Shown piece by piece: positions 21,701 through 32,536 of a DNA stretch of 64,000 nucleotides. Each line of letters begins with the position of its first letter. The stretch's first letter is position 1. The translations under genes and the position numbers were made by a program. Source of the stretch: Chondrus crispus (lineage: Eukaryota; Rhodophyta; Florideophyceae; Gigartinales; Gigartinaceae); assembly GCF_000350225.1 (NCBI RefSeq), contig NW_005179151.1, forward strand, positions 167,375 through 231,374. The letters are read 5' to 3'. The notes below the pieces were generated by a model. The model saw nothing but the letters and a program-made list of their open reading frames with translations, had not been told where the DNA came from and ran no database searches.

Positions 21701-24700
21701 AAGAAGACAGAACTTCCAACGATCCGCCGTATCGCGACGGCAGGAGGCACCACGTGCCGCGCTCGTTGCGGTTTGCCAACGCCGGATCCGAAATTGGCAG
21801 CGAGGGGGAATCGAACCCCGAGTTTGCATGCGACAAGTTCGCCCGCGGCATCCCTCCGCATAGGAGAAGATGAGTGGCAGACCGACCCTGTCCTCATTAC
21901 GCGAGGCTACAAGCCCGTGGGAGGCCGACCTCTCACGCCAGCATCAACGGGATCGACTTGAAACTTCGCGACTGCGTTCGCGCACACCCCGAGGGTGACG
22001 AGTGGTACGGACCGCCTGGTCGCCGAGTTAGACATCTCGCGTCGAGATGGAGGAGTCGCTCCTCCTGGCGTGCCCCGCCTCACCGATAAGGACGCACGAC
22101 AAGCGGCGATCTTTGCCTCGGGAGATGGCAGCGCGTACGTGTGCTGTCTATGCCGTACGTAGGGTCACGCCATGTACGCGTGCCAGTTCCTGTCGCCGGA
22201 ACAACGAATGTTCTCAGCGTCCAGGAACTACCGCTACCAGATGGAGACGCGCTCCGAAATGCGCAGTCTCCTCCGGCAGTCGGCCGGCGAAGCTGGCCCC
22301 CCGCCTCAAGGATTCTCGAACGGTTCGGGTGGGAGCGCATGCTTCACCCCACGAGGAAAGTTTTGTGAGTCCGGTAGCGACCACCATCCGCGAAGAACGG
22401 GAAGGCGCCCAGGCTTCCGTAAGGCCGGCGCCTGTGAACGAAAGAGAAGACACCCTGACCTCCGTAGGTCAGATGCAGCGGACCGACCGTGAAGGGCACC
22501 GAGGCTTTCGTAAGCCCTGGGTACAAGACGAAGCGTGAGGCGTGGGCCGATGCAACACGCCCCAAAGATCCTACCGAACGCAGTGTCGCCGAGAGGATCG
22601 CACATGCGCTACACCTCACCGACTTGACCGATCAAGTCGAGGAGGCAGGAGCTGGCCGACCTAGCTCCGCAGAGAGGACACCGTCGACAAGGGAGGGACC
22701 TCACCTCCAAAGTGAACGCGGTCGTTCACTCTTGAGTAGGGGGCTCCCAACCGCTTCGTCACCGCGTAATTAACACTTCGCGGTTAGAGACAGATGAGGC
22801 GTGCAGACGGACAGATGCACCCAACCGAGGGTGGCAAACGAGACCCCGAGAGGTCAAAACGTATTGACGGTCAAGTTCATCGGACAAGGCCGACGCCGTT
22901 GACAAGACACAGAAAGTGAGACAGTACGAACTGTACAACGAAAAAGGGTAGACCCGGAACGACGAACATAGAATGGGAGAATACGGTCTCCCAAGAAACG
23001 GGGGAGCGTCACGATAAAACTCGCTGGTAGCGTGCTCTAATCGGAAATCAAGGACAACGCCAAGACGTGTGGACAGTGCAAGCTCACCACGCCACACACA
23101 AACACAAAGCGACAACAACGGCTGGCAACGTAACGTGTCGCGTAGTAACCAACGGGAAGCAGGACGGTGACGACCCCCACCTAGAGCAGGAAGGACGTGA
23201 TCCATCGCGACCAGTATCGCGCGCGGAACAACTCACGAGCCCACGATCGCGCACACCCGACGACGTACAGACGGGAAGTGGTGGGCACAGAAAAACAGAG
23301 GCACGGCACGCGCCGCCCACCCCACAGTCAATCCGTTACGGCGTACCTAAAATAATTAGGAGGGAGCGTACCAGAAATATGCGGGAAATACGGTTCGAAT
23401 GACACTGTATGCCAAGCCATCGCCGCTGGGGGCCTGGCAGCAAACCGCCACCACCCCGAAAATAATCAAAAAAGCCGAGGCGTACAGTAGGGTGAGGTGC
23501 ACGTGCGCACGTGCGCATGCGACCGACAGGACAAGTGGAATCAGGGGCGACACGCAACCGGGTCGCGGAAAGCAGTGTGCGAAGCGCGTTGCCTTTCGAT
23601 GTGGTAAGAGCCACATTGCAACGAGAGGGGATAGGAGCAGATGTGAAGACCCCTTTCCGCCCTTTCCAACGTACCGAGGGACCCTCGCTTGCCGGCCGTC
23701 CGCGGCGGATTACGACGGAGAGTTTGCAGTCGACACGCCTACGCGCACGCGGCAAGAGTACCTAACCGAAGCCGTCGTCAAGCGCGTCGGCCCCAGGTCG
23801 TGTAACCTCGCTCCAACCGCGCTCACGCGGCACCGACAGGCACGCCGACCGTCTTGCGTCACACGGCGACGGGGGTCGCTTCCGAGCAGCAGCCGGTTCG
23901 AAGCCCGGAACGGGCGGAGAGGCTTGAAGCGGTCGCACGCGGTCACCGACGGACCGGCCACCCGTGGCACGTGCATCTTCCCGCTCCAACGCGCCATGGC
24001 CTTTCGAGGGCGCTGCATGAAGCCAATTACCAGGAAGACTCCCCGAATCCTTCCGCCCCTTTGCACGCGCCAAGAACGCACAAGCGACCCATCGTCATGG
24101 CCCTCACGTCTTTGTCGCGCACCCCCATTACGCGCACGCGGAAGCGCACACTCTTCTCCTCGTCGCGTGGATAGGCAGGACCCCGCGACACGCACCAGGC
24201 GAACGTACCGTCTCAGCGGCAACAACGCGCCTCCTCGGCAGGAAGCGAATGAGGTCCGCGTAAAAAGCGAGGGACAGGTCGTCCTCGAGGGACGACCAAC
24301 TGCGACCGCCGAGACCGACGTGGAAAGGAAGGAGCCTCGAAGCTCGACTCACGCTGTCTGCGGGGAACCGCCCTCCCGCGATTCCTTTTCTGGTGGGGGA
24401 GAAAAAACGCGGCCATGACTGCGGAGAACGCGTAACGCGAGGAACGACACGGACGTCGGCCTCATACTCCTTGTCCACCTCTCCGAACGAGGTGGAAGGA
24501 AGGACGCGTATCTAAGGACCCGGAGACACAAGCGAGAACTGATAAGACCGTACCGCGTACACACACGAATTTTCCACCCCTCGTCGGGGACGGAATGACA
24601 GGCTCGGTGAGAAACCTCACGGATCGAAGCCAAGCGGGGGAAACGGTGCTACTATTTTTACGAAGACGCAAGTGCCGAAGACGGAACCTCGAGGTCTAGT

Positions 24701-25356
24701 AAGACCGCACGACTAATGGCTCCTGCCATCAGTAGCCCCCGCTGGGCCAGAGACGCTGGAGGGCTGGGGACAGTAGCTCGGGTGCCGAGGCACCTCTGAC
24801 CCTAGCTCCTCCAACGACGGCATGGTAACCTCGCTGTGCCGCGGCCAAACGCGATCCGACGCGCGACGGGGGCCACCCTCCTCGGCGCGAAAGGATTCGT
24901 ATCCCTGGTCAGCATAAGGATCCCGCACGATGGGGCGCGGTACGGACGCTCCAGAGTACCGAGGGGCCACGACACTTCTGGAAGGGCAGCAGCGCGTGCG
25001 CCGCGGGGGGGACAAATCCCTCCACGGGAAGAGCACGCGTGATGGAGTCCCCGGAAGAGGCCGGGAGAGGTACTGTACGCGGGGGCAAGGAGGCCCCCGA
25101 GAGCGGCGGAAGCGCAGGGAGCGTGCCGGCAGCTCCCCCACGCGAAGGGGACAACGAGGAATCAAAAGAAGGGTGCACCGCGGGAAGTGAAGACATGAGG
25201 ACAACGCGGCCAGCCGCGTACGGGTGGCACAGATGAATAACGCCCGCACGATGTGCGGAAGAAGGCTGACGTGGGTGAAGGAAAGGGGAGCGCGGATGAG
25301 GACCGCTACGCAGAAAAGGGGACGGTGATATACGGACACGAGGCGCCACGACCTGT
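21701..25356. other. GC-rich interior of the 10.1-kb element
   Basis: Open in several frames on both strands without a recognisable domain, as expected for GC-rich non-coding sequence. Two anchors can be named. At 22712-22743, GTGAACGCGGTCGTTCAC plus GAGTAGGGGG is an extra copy of the hairpin-purine-tract module that precedes the right LTR. Bases about 24980-25330 are homologous to about 33540-33900 in the inverted-LTR element. The T-arm-like GGTTCGATTCC (minus strand, about 21800) does not build a full tRNA. Confidence 0.55.
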
Positions 25357-27480
25357 GGCCGTCTCCTCAAAAAATTACGAAAAAGGGGGTACAACGGTAT
25401 ACACGTTGCATTGCTGGAGCACAATTTAATTCTGACGCCATTGCGCCTTAATTTTCGGAAGAATTTGGGGCGGCGCATGACAGCACACCCATCACGGACT
25501 AGACGTTTATCACAGTTAGAAGGGTACTGCTGAAAGAGCCAATACATTGCCAGAACACAGCGCAGATTCTGTAAACAACGAATTCATTGCAGATTACAGC
25601 AGTAAAAGTCAAGAATGCCAACAATTTGTCACAATATTCTACCATGACCACATACGTGGCTGTACAGTGCTGATCAAGTCAGAAACGAGGCGTGTAAATT
25701 ATTACAAAAAAGCCCGCCTTATTTCCAAACCACTCAATGATTGCGCATAAGACTGAAATCGGGACTGCGGCCAGGTCCTCAGACAGTCCTTCCCCTCAAA
25801 TCCCCCCTTCCAACTTCCTCTTATCTCACGATAACCTCGACCCTCCCCTTGATCCGAACTCTCGCTCCCTCCCTCAACCCCCCACACCCTTCGTTCCATC
25901 ACCCCCTGACACACCTCTCGTTCCAACCATGACAAATGTCAGCCAAGCTCAAGCTGCCACAGCACTGCAATTGCTCGCAGATGCGGCCGTGGACCGCCGC
26001 AACGAGCTTCGACAGTACGATGATGACTGCGATCCATTCGACTCCGATGAAAACGATGACTCGGATGCGCCCATTTTTGATAGTTTTTACGAGCAGGGAG
26101 GTTCTGCCGCTATACTCGAGATGACGAACTTCGACCCTACACAGTTTTTGGGAATATGGTCTGGATTTCAGGGTGTCATATCTCAGGGCTATAACGCGGG
26201 ACTGGGTAGGAAGTCAATCCATAGCGGCAAGGACGTACTTTTTATGACATTGTGTGTCTTAAAACACGGAGGAAAGTGGGATTTTCTTGCGAAAATGTTC
26301 GGATTGAAGGGTCCGTCTTTTGAAAAACTGATTATGAAATTCGTAGACCTGCTGTGGCTACCTGTTTACGAGCAATATGTTGAGCATCACGCGACCAAGT
26401 GGACAATGACGGCTGTGTCGGATGTTGGGCGTTTGTTTAGGCATTTCCCTGTGGCTCGGTATGCTACCGATGTGACTTTCCAGCCAAGCTACCGTCCAAG
26501 TGGTAGCATGCAGGAGGGCAAAAAGTACTATAGTGGAAAGCATAAACAATATGGCTATAAAATGGAAGTCTCCGTGCTTCCGAATGGAATGGCCATTGGC
26601 TGTAGCGAGCATGAGCCCGGGTCAGTCTCCGATCTGACTCTTTTTCAGAGGATGCAATATTTTCACGACAAGCAGCTGCAGAAGAAAGGGGAGGAGAAGG
26701 AGTGGGATGACGATGGGCCGTATGTGGGCAAATATCCGGAAAGCTGGGCTGTCTTATGTGACAAGGGATACCAAGGAGCTTTAGAATTCTGCCGTGTAAT
26801 TCATCCAACTAAAAAGCCGCCGCATGCTGTAATGCCTCCTACGGATGTCAAGCGAAATCGTCTTATTTCAGGTGACAGAATTATTGTCGAAATTTCTTTT
26901 GGCAGGCTGTGTGGAATTTGGAACGTGATGGGGTCTAAGTGGAAGTGGAACGAAAAATCGTATGATCCAATTTTCAAATTGTGCTTGGGACTTACCAATT
27001 TCCATATTAGGTGGAATCCGTTACGGCAAGAGGATGGGCAGGTTTATGGGCAAATAAGGACGCGGTGGTTTAGGCTAGCTGAGAACCAGGCAAGGAGGAG
27101 GAAACTCGTACAAGAAAAGTATCGCGAGAAGCGAAGAAGGCGCATGAACATTCAGTTCAGGGCGTGTGGCGTTCCTGATCGCGACCCTGATGGTATATGA
27201 GGTAGAGGTTAGGTGAATTCTTAAATATTTGTCAGTTGTGTGGTTGACTACAGTGCACAACCATGTTTACAAAGTCTATCGATGCGCACTGAATGACTTG
27301 GTGGCGATGTTTTTGCCAAGTGATTTACAGAGAATATCGATCTTTTGGGTGGTGCTCTGTCTTTGGGGAGAAAAGCGGTCTTTGGTTAGGAGACCTACTG
27401 TGCTGGGAAAATTTGCGGAAACGATTTTCGCGGGAAATCGGGCAAATTTTGGGATTATTTTAGAAAGGGCTCACGGCCGT
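25357..27480 (+). mobile_element. nested DDE_4-type DNA transposon, apparently intact
   Basis: 2.1-kb insertion inside the 10.1-kb element. The left end starts GGCCGTCTCC (25357) and the right end finishes CTCACGGCCGT (27480), so the tips share GGCCGT in inverted orientation. ACCTGT precedes it (25351-25356) and follows it (27481-27486), a possible 6-bp target duplication. Low-GC sequence compared with the host element supports a foreign segment. It contains one intact transposase gene. Confidence 0.65.
25929..27200 (+). CDS. DDE_4 (Harbinger/IS5-like) transposase, intact
   Basis: Cut-and-paste transposase of 423 residues. I chose ATG 25929 (MTNVSQAQAATALQLLADAA) because homology with the broken copy at 42.3 kb begins there; the same frame is open up to 25737 with proline-rich sequence. 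Numbered from 25929: an acidic stretch at about 30-47, an HTH-like region LKGPSFEKLIMKFVDLL near 125-142, then catalytic Asp181 (RYATDVTFQ), Asp235 (GSVSDLTLF), Asp278 (LCDKGYQGAL) and Glu321 (DRIIVEISFGRL). The C-terminus is arginine-rich. No stop or frameshift. It may be the autonomous source for the dead copies at 40-42 kb and 53.6-55.0 kb. Confidence 0.88.
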   Translation: MTNVSQAQAATALQLLADAAVDRRNELRQYDDDCDPFDSDENDDSDAPIFDSFYEQGGSAAILEMTNFDPTQFLGIWSGFQGVISQGYNAGLGRKSIHSGKDVLFMTLCVLKHGGKWDFLAKMFGLKGPSFEKLIMKFVDLLWLPVYEQYVEHHATKWTMTAVSDVGRLFRHFPVARYATDVTFQPSYRPSGSMQEGKKYYSGKHKQYGYKMEVSVLPNGMAIGCSEHEPGSVSDLTLFQRMQYFHDKQLQKKGEEKEWDDDGPYVGKYPESWAVLCDKGYQGALEFCRVIHPTKKPPHAVMPPTDVKRNRLISGDRIIVEISFGRLCGIWNVMGSKWKWNEKSYDPIFKLCLGLTNFHIRWNPLRQEDGQVYGQIRTRWFRLAENQARRRKLVQEKYREKRRRRMNIQFRACGVPDRDPDGI

Positions 27481-27609
27481 ACCTGTGCGCGCACGCGCGC
27501 ACGGGTACTGTACACGGCAAGCGTCGTAGGCGCTGCGTGCTGTACAGGTCGGACGGACACTGACAGGACGGCGGTGCAGGGCCTCCGTACTCTTCGAATG
27601 AATACGCGC

Positions 27610-28335
27610 GGACCCCCTCTGCCCTTCGCCGCCGATGCCGAGGGGCACCACGGAAGACGACTGCCGCACGCCGCGCCCTCGCCTCGTACGGCAACGGACG
27701 CCTACGAAGAGCATCGGGACGCGCGCCCGTGCCCTCGCCGCCGACGGCGAGGGACGCCTACGAAGAGCACTGCACGTGCACCCGCGCCCAAGCCCCGGAC
27801 GGCGAGGGGCGCGGAGGAAGAGCAACAGCACGGACGCTTGCACCCTCGCCTCAAACGGCGAGGGATGCCGACGAGAAGACGAATGCCGGGCGGTGTGGCT
27901 TTCTCCGCCGACGGCGAACGGCACCAAGAAAGACGACTGCACCGCGCGGCGTCCTCGCCACGGACGGCGAGGGACGCCGACGAGAGGACGAATTTCGCGC
28001 GCTGTGCCCTCGCCACCGAAGGCGAGGGGCGTCAAGGACGACGATTTCCGCATGCCGCGCCCTCGCCACGGACCACGAGGGGCGCCAAGAAGAAGAGCAA
28101 CTGCTGCGCGCCGCGCCCTCGCCGGCGTGCCGGCGGCATGACGGGCAGTAAGGAGAAGAGCATCCGTTGCGAGGACGCGCCCTCGCCGCTGACGGCGAGG
28201 GCAGCCAAGAGAGACGAATGCCGCGCGCTGTGCCCTCGCCGTCGACGGCGAGGGGCGGTAATGAGAAGAGCATCCGTGGCGCGCACGCGCGCTCGCCGCG
28301 GACGTGGAGGGGCGTCAAGGAAAACGCACGCCACG
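27610..28335. repeat. minisatellite, about 13 copies of a 56-bp unit
   Basis: Degenerate tandem array in the 10.1-kb element. Each unit carries CCCTCGCC..(A)CGGCGAGGG, itself a small hairpin, followed by a purine-rich piece (GACGCCGACGAGAAGACGAATGCC-like) and a GC-rich piece. Unit cores lie at about 27638, 27689, 27744, 27801, 27856, 27912, 27964, 28020, 28072, 28132, 28192, 28245 and 28304, so the spacing is 51-60 bases. Because 56 is not a multiple of three, the long open frames seen through it on both strands cycle frames between units and are not credible genes. Confidence 0.85.
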
Positions 28336-29239
28336 CGCCGCCCGGCATGGCCGTCAAGGCGCCAGGCGACCGAGGGGCGAGGACGACGTGGGGAATGACG
28401 CCCGGACGGGAGGAAGGTCGGAACCCGTATGGAAAGAGCGACGCGTGGAGGCGAGAAGACTCCGGTCTACTTCGCCAACAGTATCCGCCACTCACCCCGT
28501 GCGCCATCGTAGGGTAGCTGGTCTAACGATTCTGATCGATGCTCTGTCTCCGCCAACTCTGCACACACAAGGAAGGGGCTTCGAGGTGAAGTCACGTTCC
28601 CCAATCGCAGTACGCGCACGTCCGCCGTGGTAGACTCGGCCCTCTCCCACGCCGCACACGCTCGTGGTGCTGGCGTGGGACATCCACGTAGGATGGGTAC
28701 TGTACCCCTCCGTGCGGGTAGAAGAAGTCATGGTATGGAAACCCAGGGGTGTGTACCGAATAGCGCCGTTTGATGCGAGGACGACGTTGGAGACGAGAAT
28801 CGGCGCCCGTCGGTTCGAGGGGCAACGGAAGCCCAAAGTCAACATCTGCGCCCGAGCCAGTACCGCCAGAAACAACTCGGCTACAGCGCATCCGCTCACG
28901 GGCGACGACGGGATCGCACGGATGTGGATGCAAGGGACGGCGCACGGGCTGGGTCACGAGAAACGGGAGCGTGCGTCAGGCGTTTCGTCGGTGCTGGTGG
29001 CGAGCAGTAGGGGCACGAATTTGGTGGCGACCTACGTCACCAATTCGCCATACGTGACCGTGGCCATGGTGAGGTTCGCGCTCGGGAGACTGGATCATGC
29101 CGGCAGGGCGCGGCGAAGGCGAAGGGTAGGTCAGGTACGCTCACAGGAATCCAAGCGAGGGTTCGAGGTGGACACAATTACCTGGAGGCCCCGCTACAGG
29201 TAGGGTGAACGCGGACGTTCACTGTTGAGGAGGGAGCCG
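28336..29239. other. right interior of the 10.1-kb element with hairpin and polypurine tract
   Basis: No supported gene. It ends with the 18-base palindromic stem-loop GTGAACGCGGACGTTCAC (29205-29222), four bases, then the purine tract GAGGAGGGAG (29227-29236) that should prime plus-strand DNA synthesis, then CCG and the LTR. Confidence 0.7.
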
Positions 29240-29834
29240 TGTAGTATAACCCCCTCCCGCGGAACTAGATTTAGATTAGATCACACATGTGTGCCCACGT
29301 GTATCATACGTGTACCACACGTGTACTGTCAGCCCGGATGGCCGACAGTACCGCGGCGCAGGACGACCCGCGCTGACCACAGTAGCTCTACAGTACAGTC
29401 CGTACTGTACTGTAGTATGATAGACTAACTTTTACATTAAATACTAGGGCAGGCCGGCGGCGGAGGGGAAGGACAAGCACGAGCTTTTCCAGAACCTACG
29501 CCTTTGGTCAAGCTCGCCCCGCTTATTCTAGATCGGGCTGCCTACAATAGCCCGTATCTAGTTAGGAGCCGAGCAGGCAGGAGACGCGCGAGCACACGAG
29601 CGAGCGTAGATCCGCCTCCGCCCGTCAGCGCTGGTACGTAACCCAGCGCTGCCCCGGGGCGTCGAGGCGTAGATCGACCCGCCCGTGCGCGGGTCCCCGT
29701 CCGAACCCGCTCTACCACCACGCTACCCGGGCCCGCTTCCCGGTTCCGTTAGCTGGGGTTGCTTCCCTTCTCCAATCGGGGTCTCCGCAAGAACTGAGTA
29801 TACACCTCCCTCCGTTGGGGGTGTTTATACTACA
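29240..29834 (+). repeat. right LTR of the 10.1-kb element
   Basis: 595 bp, about 99.3% identical to 19713-20307 (differences seen near the left tip, in GAGCGGGCAG/GAGCAGGCAG and near the right tip). Followed by ATCCC (29835-29839). Confidence 0.93.
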
Positions 29835-29839
29835 ATCCC

Positions 29840-31035
29840 GTCGATGCGTAAAATCTTTAGGATTCGCATAAATTTATCCTACTTCTTCGCAACACGCATC
29901 TTTGCATTCCACACAACAACATGGAAGAAATCTTTCGAAAGATGATTGGAATCAAAATTTTCGTATTTCCTCTCCCATGCTGCGATTAGAAGGCTTAAAA
30001 TAGACGGGGCCGGATCCAAAGGATCGCTGGTACGTCTTGGCTCACAGCAAAACCATTAATTTCCCTTATATTTTACTCGCTGGATAGCGTTTGGCATTCG
30101 GTATGACAAGGGCCGAATGGCAGTTGGATTCGGCGGCATCTATTTCCCTAGTTGTGCCATTAGGCGGCACTCTCCAATAAAGCAAAAGGATTGGTTGCTC
30201 CGTACTTGCCAATGACTCTATCAATGTTATGCGAACACCGTATGCAGTCCGTTTGTAGAGTATACACAACAAAGTGGACGCGTTTGGGGTCTCAGATTTA
30301 GTGTTACATAGCACGGCAAAGTTTCATTCCGCTGACTATCTCTTGTGGGCCCCATTTGAGATATATCATACAATAGAGGAAGGAAACCTGATATGCGCGA
30401 GCCCGCTGAATTAGGTATGCAAGGTGATTCTCTGTGACATTATATAGATGTAGGGCGTCAGTAATTGCTGCTTGCATTGAATAAAAGCATCTCATTGGCT
30501 GAAAATAGTTTGACATTTAACGCGGCATTCATGTATCGTGTGAACGCAGAAGCAAGGAGGTCGGAAGGCAGAGCCAAAGATCTTCCAGGAACGCGGGGAA
30601 ATCGTTAACTCCAAGGGCTCCGTGGTCAGAACACAAGACCGTACTGCAACACACGCGCGCGTAATCGCTCTCTGGCACTCTTGAGCATTATATGTGGGAG
30701 AACAGACTTATAATAGCATCAAAATGGCTGAATGCATTGCAGACGTCAAACACGACGAAGGCCTCATAGATGCATGTGATATTGCTCTAAACAGACTCTA
30801 TGCCAAACTTTTGCATGCAATACGTAGCTACAGTACGTCCTGTTGGACACCCCAATACGCGCTGTGCAGGCATTTTGGACTCGGAGTCTACGATATAGTA
30901 CCAGGTCGGGTGAATTATGTTACATGACGGACTGCCTTCAATTGAAAGCTTTTGCAACCTCAGCGGATACCGAACTGGTATAAAAGGTGAATGGTTTGGA
31001 ACTGAAAAGCAAGAAAACTAATAAAAGTCAGAATC
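29840..31035. other. AT-rich stretch with unrecognised minus-strand frames
   Basis: Between two LTR insertions. Two adjoining minus-strand frames (30304-30516 and 30066-30314) may be one broken gene, but I recognise no domain in them. Nothing else supported. GCAGG at 31036-31040 is the left duplication of the next solo LTR. Confidence 0.4.
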
Positions 31036-31040
31036 GCAGG

Positions 31041-31704
31041 TGTAGTATAATGACCGACGCGAGCGCGCGGAGGTCATCGGACGGCCGTGTACGGTATACA
31101 CGTGGGTGGTTGTGCCCACGTGTAGCGAACGCGCGCGAGTGCCGAGCGGTCGTAATCTGGCGTACGTGTACAGTAGTGCACGTGTCGGCCAAGCGGTAGT
31201 CTGCTAGTATTACGCGTGTACGCTAGCACACGTAGCATCCGTGCGGTAGTCTGTAGGCAGCGCGTGTGTACAGCAGTACACACGTGTAGCTGCAGCGTCC
31301 GCGCGGTAATTAGGAATTGAAGCGCTAGTTTTTTAATTGCGTACAGTACCTGGTACGCACTTGGCGGCAGGTACTGTACACTGGGACAGGTGTTCGAGGC
31401 TTCCCTCTGAGGGGTTAAGACCTGACACCCGTCCCCACCAGTAAACTGGGGCAAGCTCGCCCCCGTCCCTTTCGCGCCTACATATGTCCGTTTCGGTTGT
31501 CTAACGCGCGCGCTGGCTTCTACCCCGTTACCGGTCGCTCCCGTTCACGCACCACGGGGCGACTGCGCGTAACCGGCCAGTGAGCCACTCCCTTTCTCGA
31601 GCTCGTCCGATTGGGTCAATTAGCGCGTCGCTTCCGCGCCGCGTGCTCTCTCGCTATAGCCCCCGCCTCTCACCCAACCCAGGGCGGAGAGGAGTTATCC
31701 CACA
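31041..31704. mobile_element. solo LTR with 5-bp target duplication GCAGG
   Basis: 664 bp starting TGTAGTATAATGACC and ending GGAGTTATCCCACA, flanked by GCAGG at 31036-31040 and 31705-31709. The left third contains three consecutive stem-loops built on CGTGTAC..GTACACG-type arms (about 31155-31300), separated by GCGGTAGTCTG. The tips share the TGTRGKATAA pattern with the other LTRs here, but the body differs, so it belongs to a sister family. Internal region and second LTR are absent, as after LTR-LTR recombination. Confidence 0.78.
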
Positions 31705-31826
31705 GCAGGCATGAGTGCCAGTAAGGGGCTTAGTCAACTGTGAAGTTCTGTCTCCCAATTTTCGTCGTAAGAAGTGAACGCAGACGTTGAATAGGTGCGT
31801 GATGACGAGAGCTTATGAGCTGATAC

Positions 31827-32482
31827 TGTAGTATAACACCCCCCAACGGAGAGGGGTGTATACTTAGCTCGGCGTAGACCCTGTACGGGGGCGTGAAGAC
31901 GGGGAGAACACACAGCTAACGAGACAGGGAAGCGGGCCCTGGTAGCGTGGTAGAGCGGGACGGTCGGGGACGAGCGTACGCGCGGGCCGATCTACGACTC
32001 GACGCCCCGGAGCAGCGCTGGGTAACCTACAAGCGCTGACGGGCGTAGGCGGATGTAGGCTCGCTCGCGTACGCGGTTGTCCTCTACCTGCTTTGTCCCG
32101 GTTAACGCGCGAGAAGGCGGATCGCGCGTGTTAGTTAAGCTGGAAGACGGACCTAGGCGGTAGGTCGTGGACAAGTCCGTGCTTGTCCACCTACTCCGCC
32201 GCCGGTCTCGCTCGCATTTAATGTATCCAATGCCTCTATCATAACACTACAGTACCGGTATGCTGTAGTAACGTACTGTAGCGCGGGTCGTCTCGCGCTG
32301 TAATGCTGTCAGCCGTCGGGGCTGACAGCACACGTGTGAGACGCGTACTGTGCGTGCAGTGGTACGCCCCTCCTACACGTGTACGCGTGTGGTCGCGGGT
32401 CCCCCGTACATGTGGGGGCACACGTGTGCGCGTGTGTGGTTCGTATTTATCTGATCTAAATCTATTCACGAACCGCCGTTAT
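31827..32482 (-). repeat. inverted LTR, left copy
   Basis: Reads as an LTR on the minus strand, from AACGGCGGTTCGTGAATAG (inner end) to TATACTACA (outer end). Matches the right copy through the blocks CAGCGCTG, GGGGCGTCGA and GCCCGCTTCCCTGTCTCG. It contains the conserved GACAAGCACGGACTTGTCC stem-loop. Confidence 0.85.
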
Positions 32483-32489
32483 GCCACAC

Positions 32490-32536
32490 GTCTTCCTTCA
32501 TCCCACCCCATCGGACGGGGTGGGATGAAGGAAGAC
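32490..32536. repeat. 20-bp inverted repeat with 7-base loop at the inner LTR junction
   Basis: Arms GTCTTCCTTCATCCCACCCC (32490-32509) and its exact complement (32517-32536) around ATCGGAC. It sits just inside the left, inverted LTR, where normal LTR elements would have a purine tract or primer site. Confidence 0.95.

Larger units (their letters stand above)
19713..29834 (+). mobile_element. 10.1-kb LTR element without recognisable pol
   Basis: Two direct 595-bp LTRs (19713-20307 and 29240-29834; four differences seen by eye) start TGTAGTATA and end TATACTACA, flanked by a perfect 5-bp duplication ATCCC (19708-19712 and 29835-29839). One base after the left LTR is TGGTCTCCCGACC (20309-20321), a good tRNA primer-binding site. 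Before the right LTR is the purine tract GAGGAGGGAG (29227-29236). These are the full set of LTR-retrotransposon hallmarks, yet the 8.9-kb interior shows no protease, reverse transcriptase or integrase. It holds a gag-like frame, GC-rich non-coding sequence, a nested DDE transposon and a minisatellite. It is probably a non-autonomous (LARD-like) element moved by a relative's enzymes. Confidence 0.9.

Noticed and set aside
21788..21862. tRNA-like T-arm (GGTTCGATTCC) on the minus strand
   Set aside because: The T-stem and a CCA-like end can be drawn, but no 5' acceptor strand complementary to TCGCTGC is found upstream and no proper anticodon arm forms, so it is not called a tRNA.
23399..24418. 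339-codon plus-strand open frame in the 10.1-kb element
   Set aside because: Arginine-rich low-information sequence in GC-rich DNA with equally long antisense frames; no domain and no counterpart elsewhere in the window.
27610..28335. CRISPR-like repeat array
   Set aside because: Units are contiguous and degenerate with no unique spacers, and the context is eukaryotic.
27229..28507. Very long open frames (up to about 390 codons) on both strands
   Set aside because: They run through the 56-bp minisatellite, whose unit length is not a multiple of three; the frames arise from GC-rich repeat composition.
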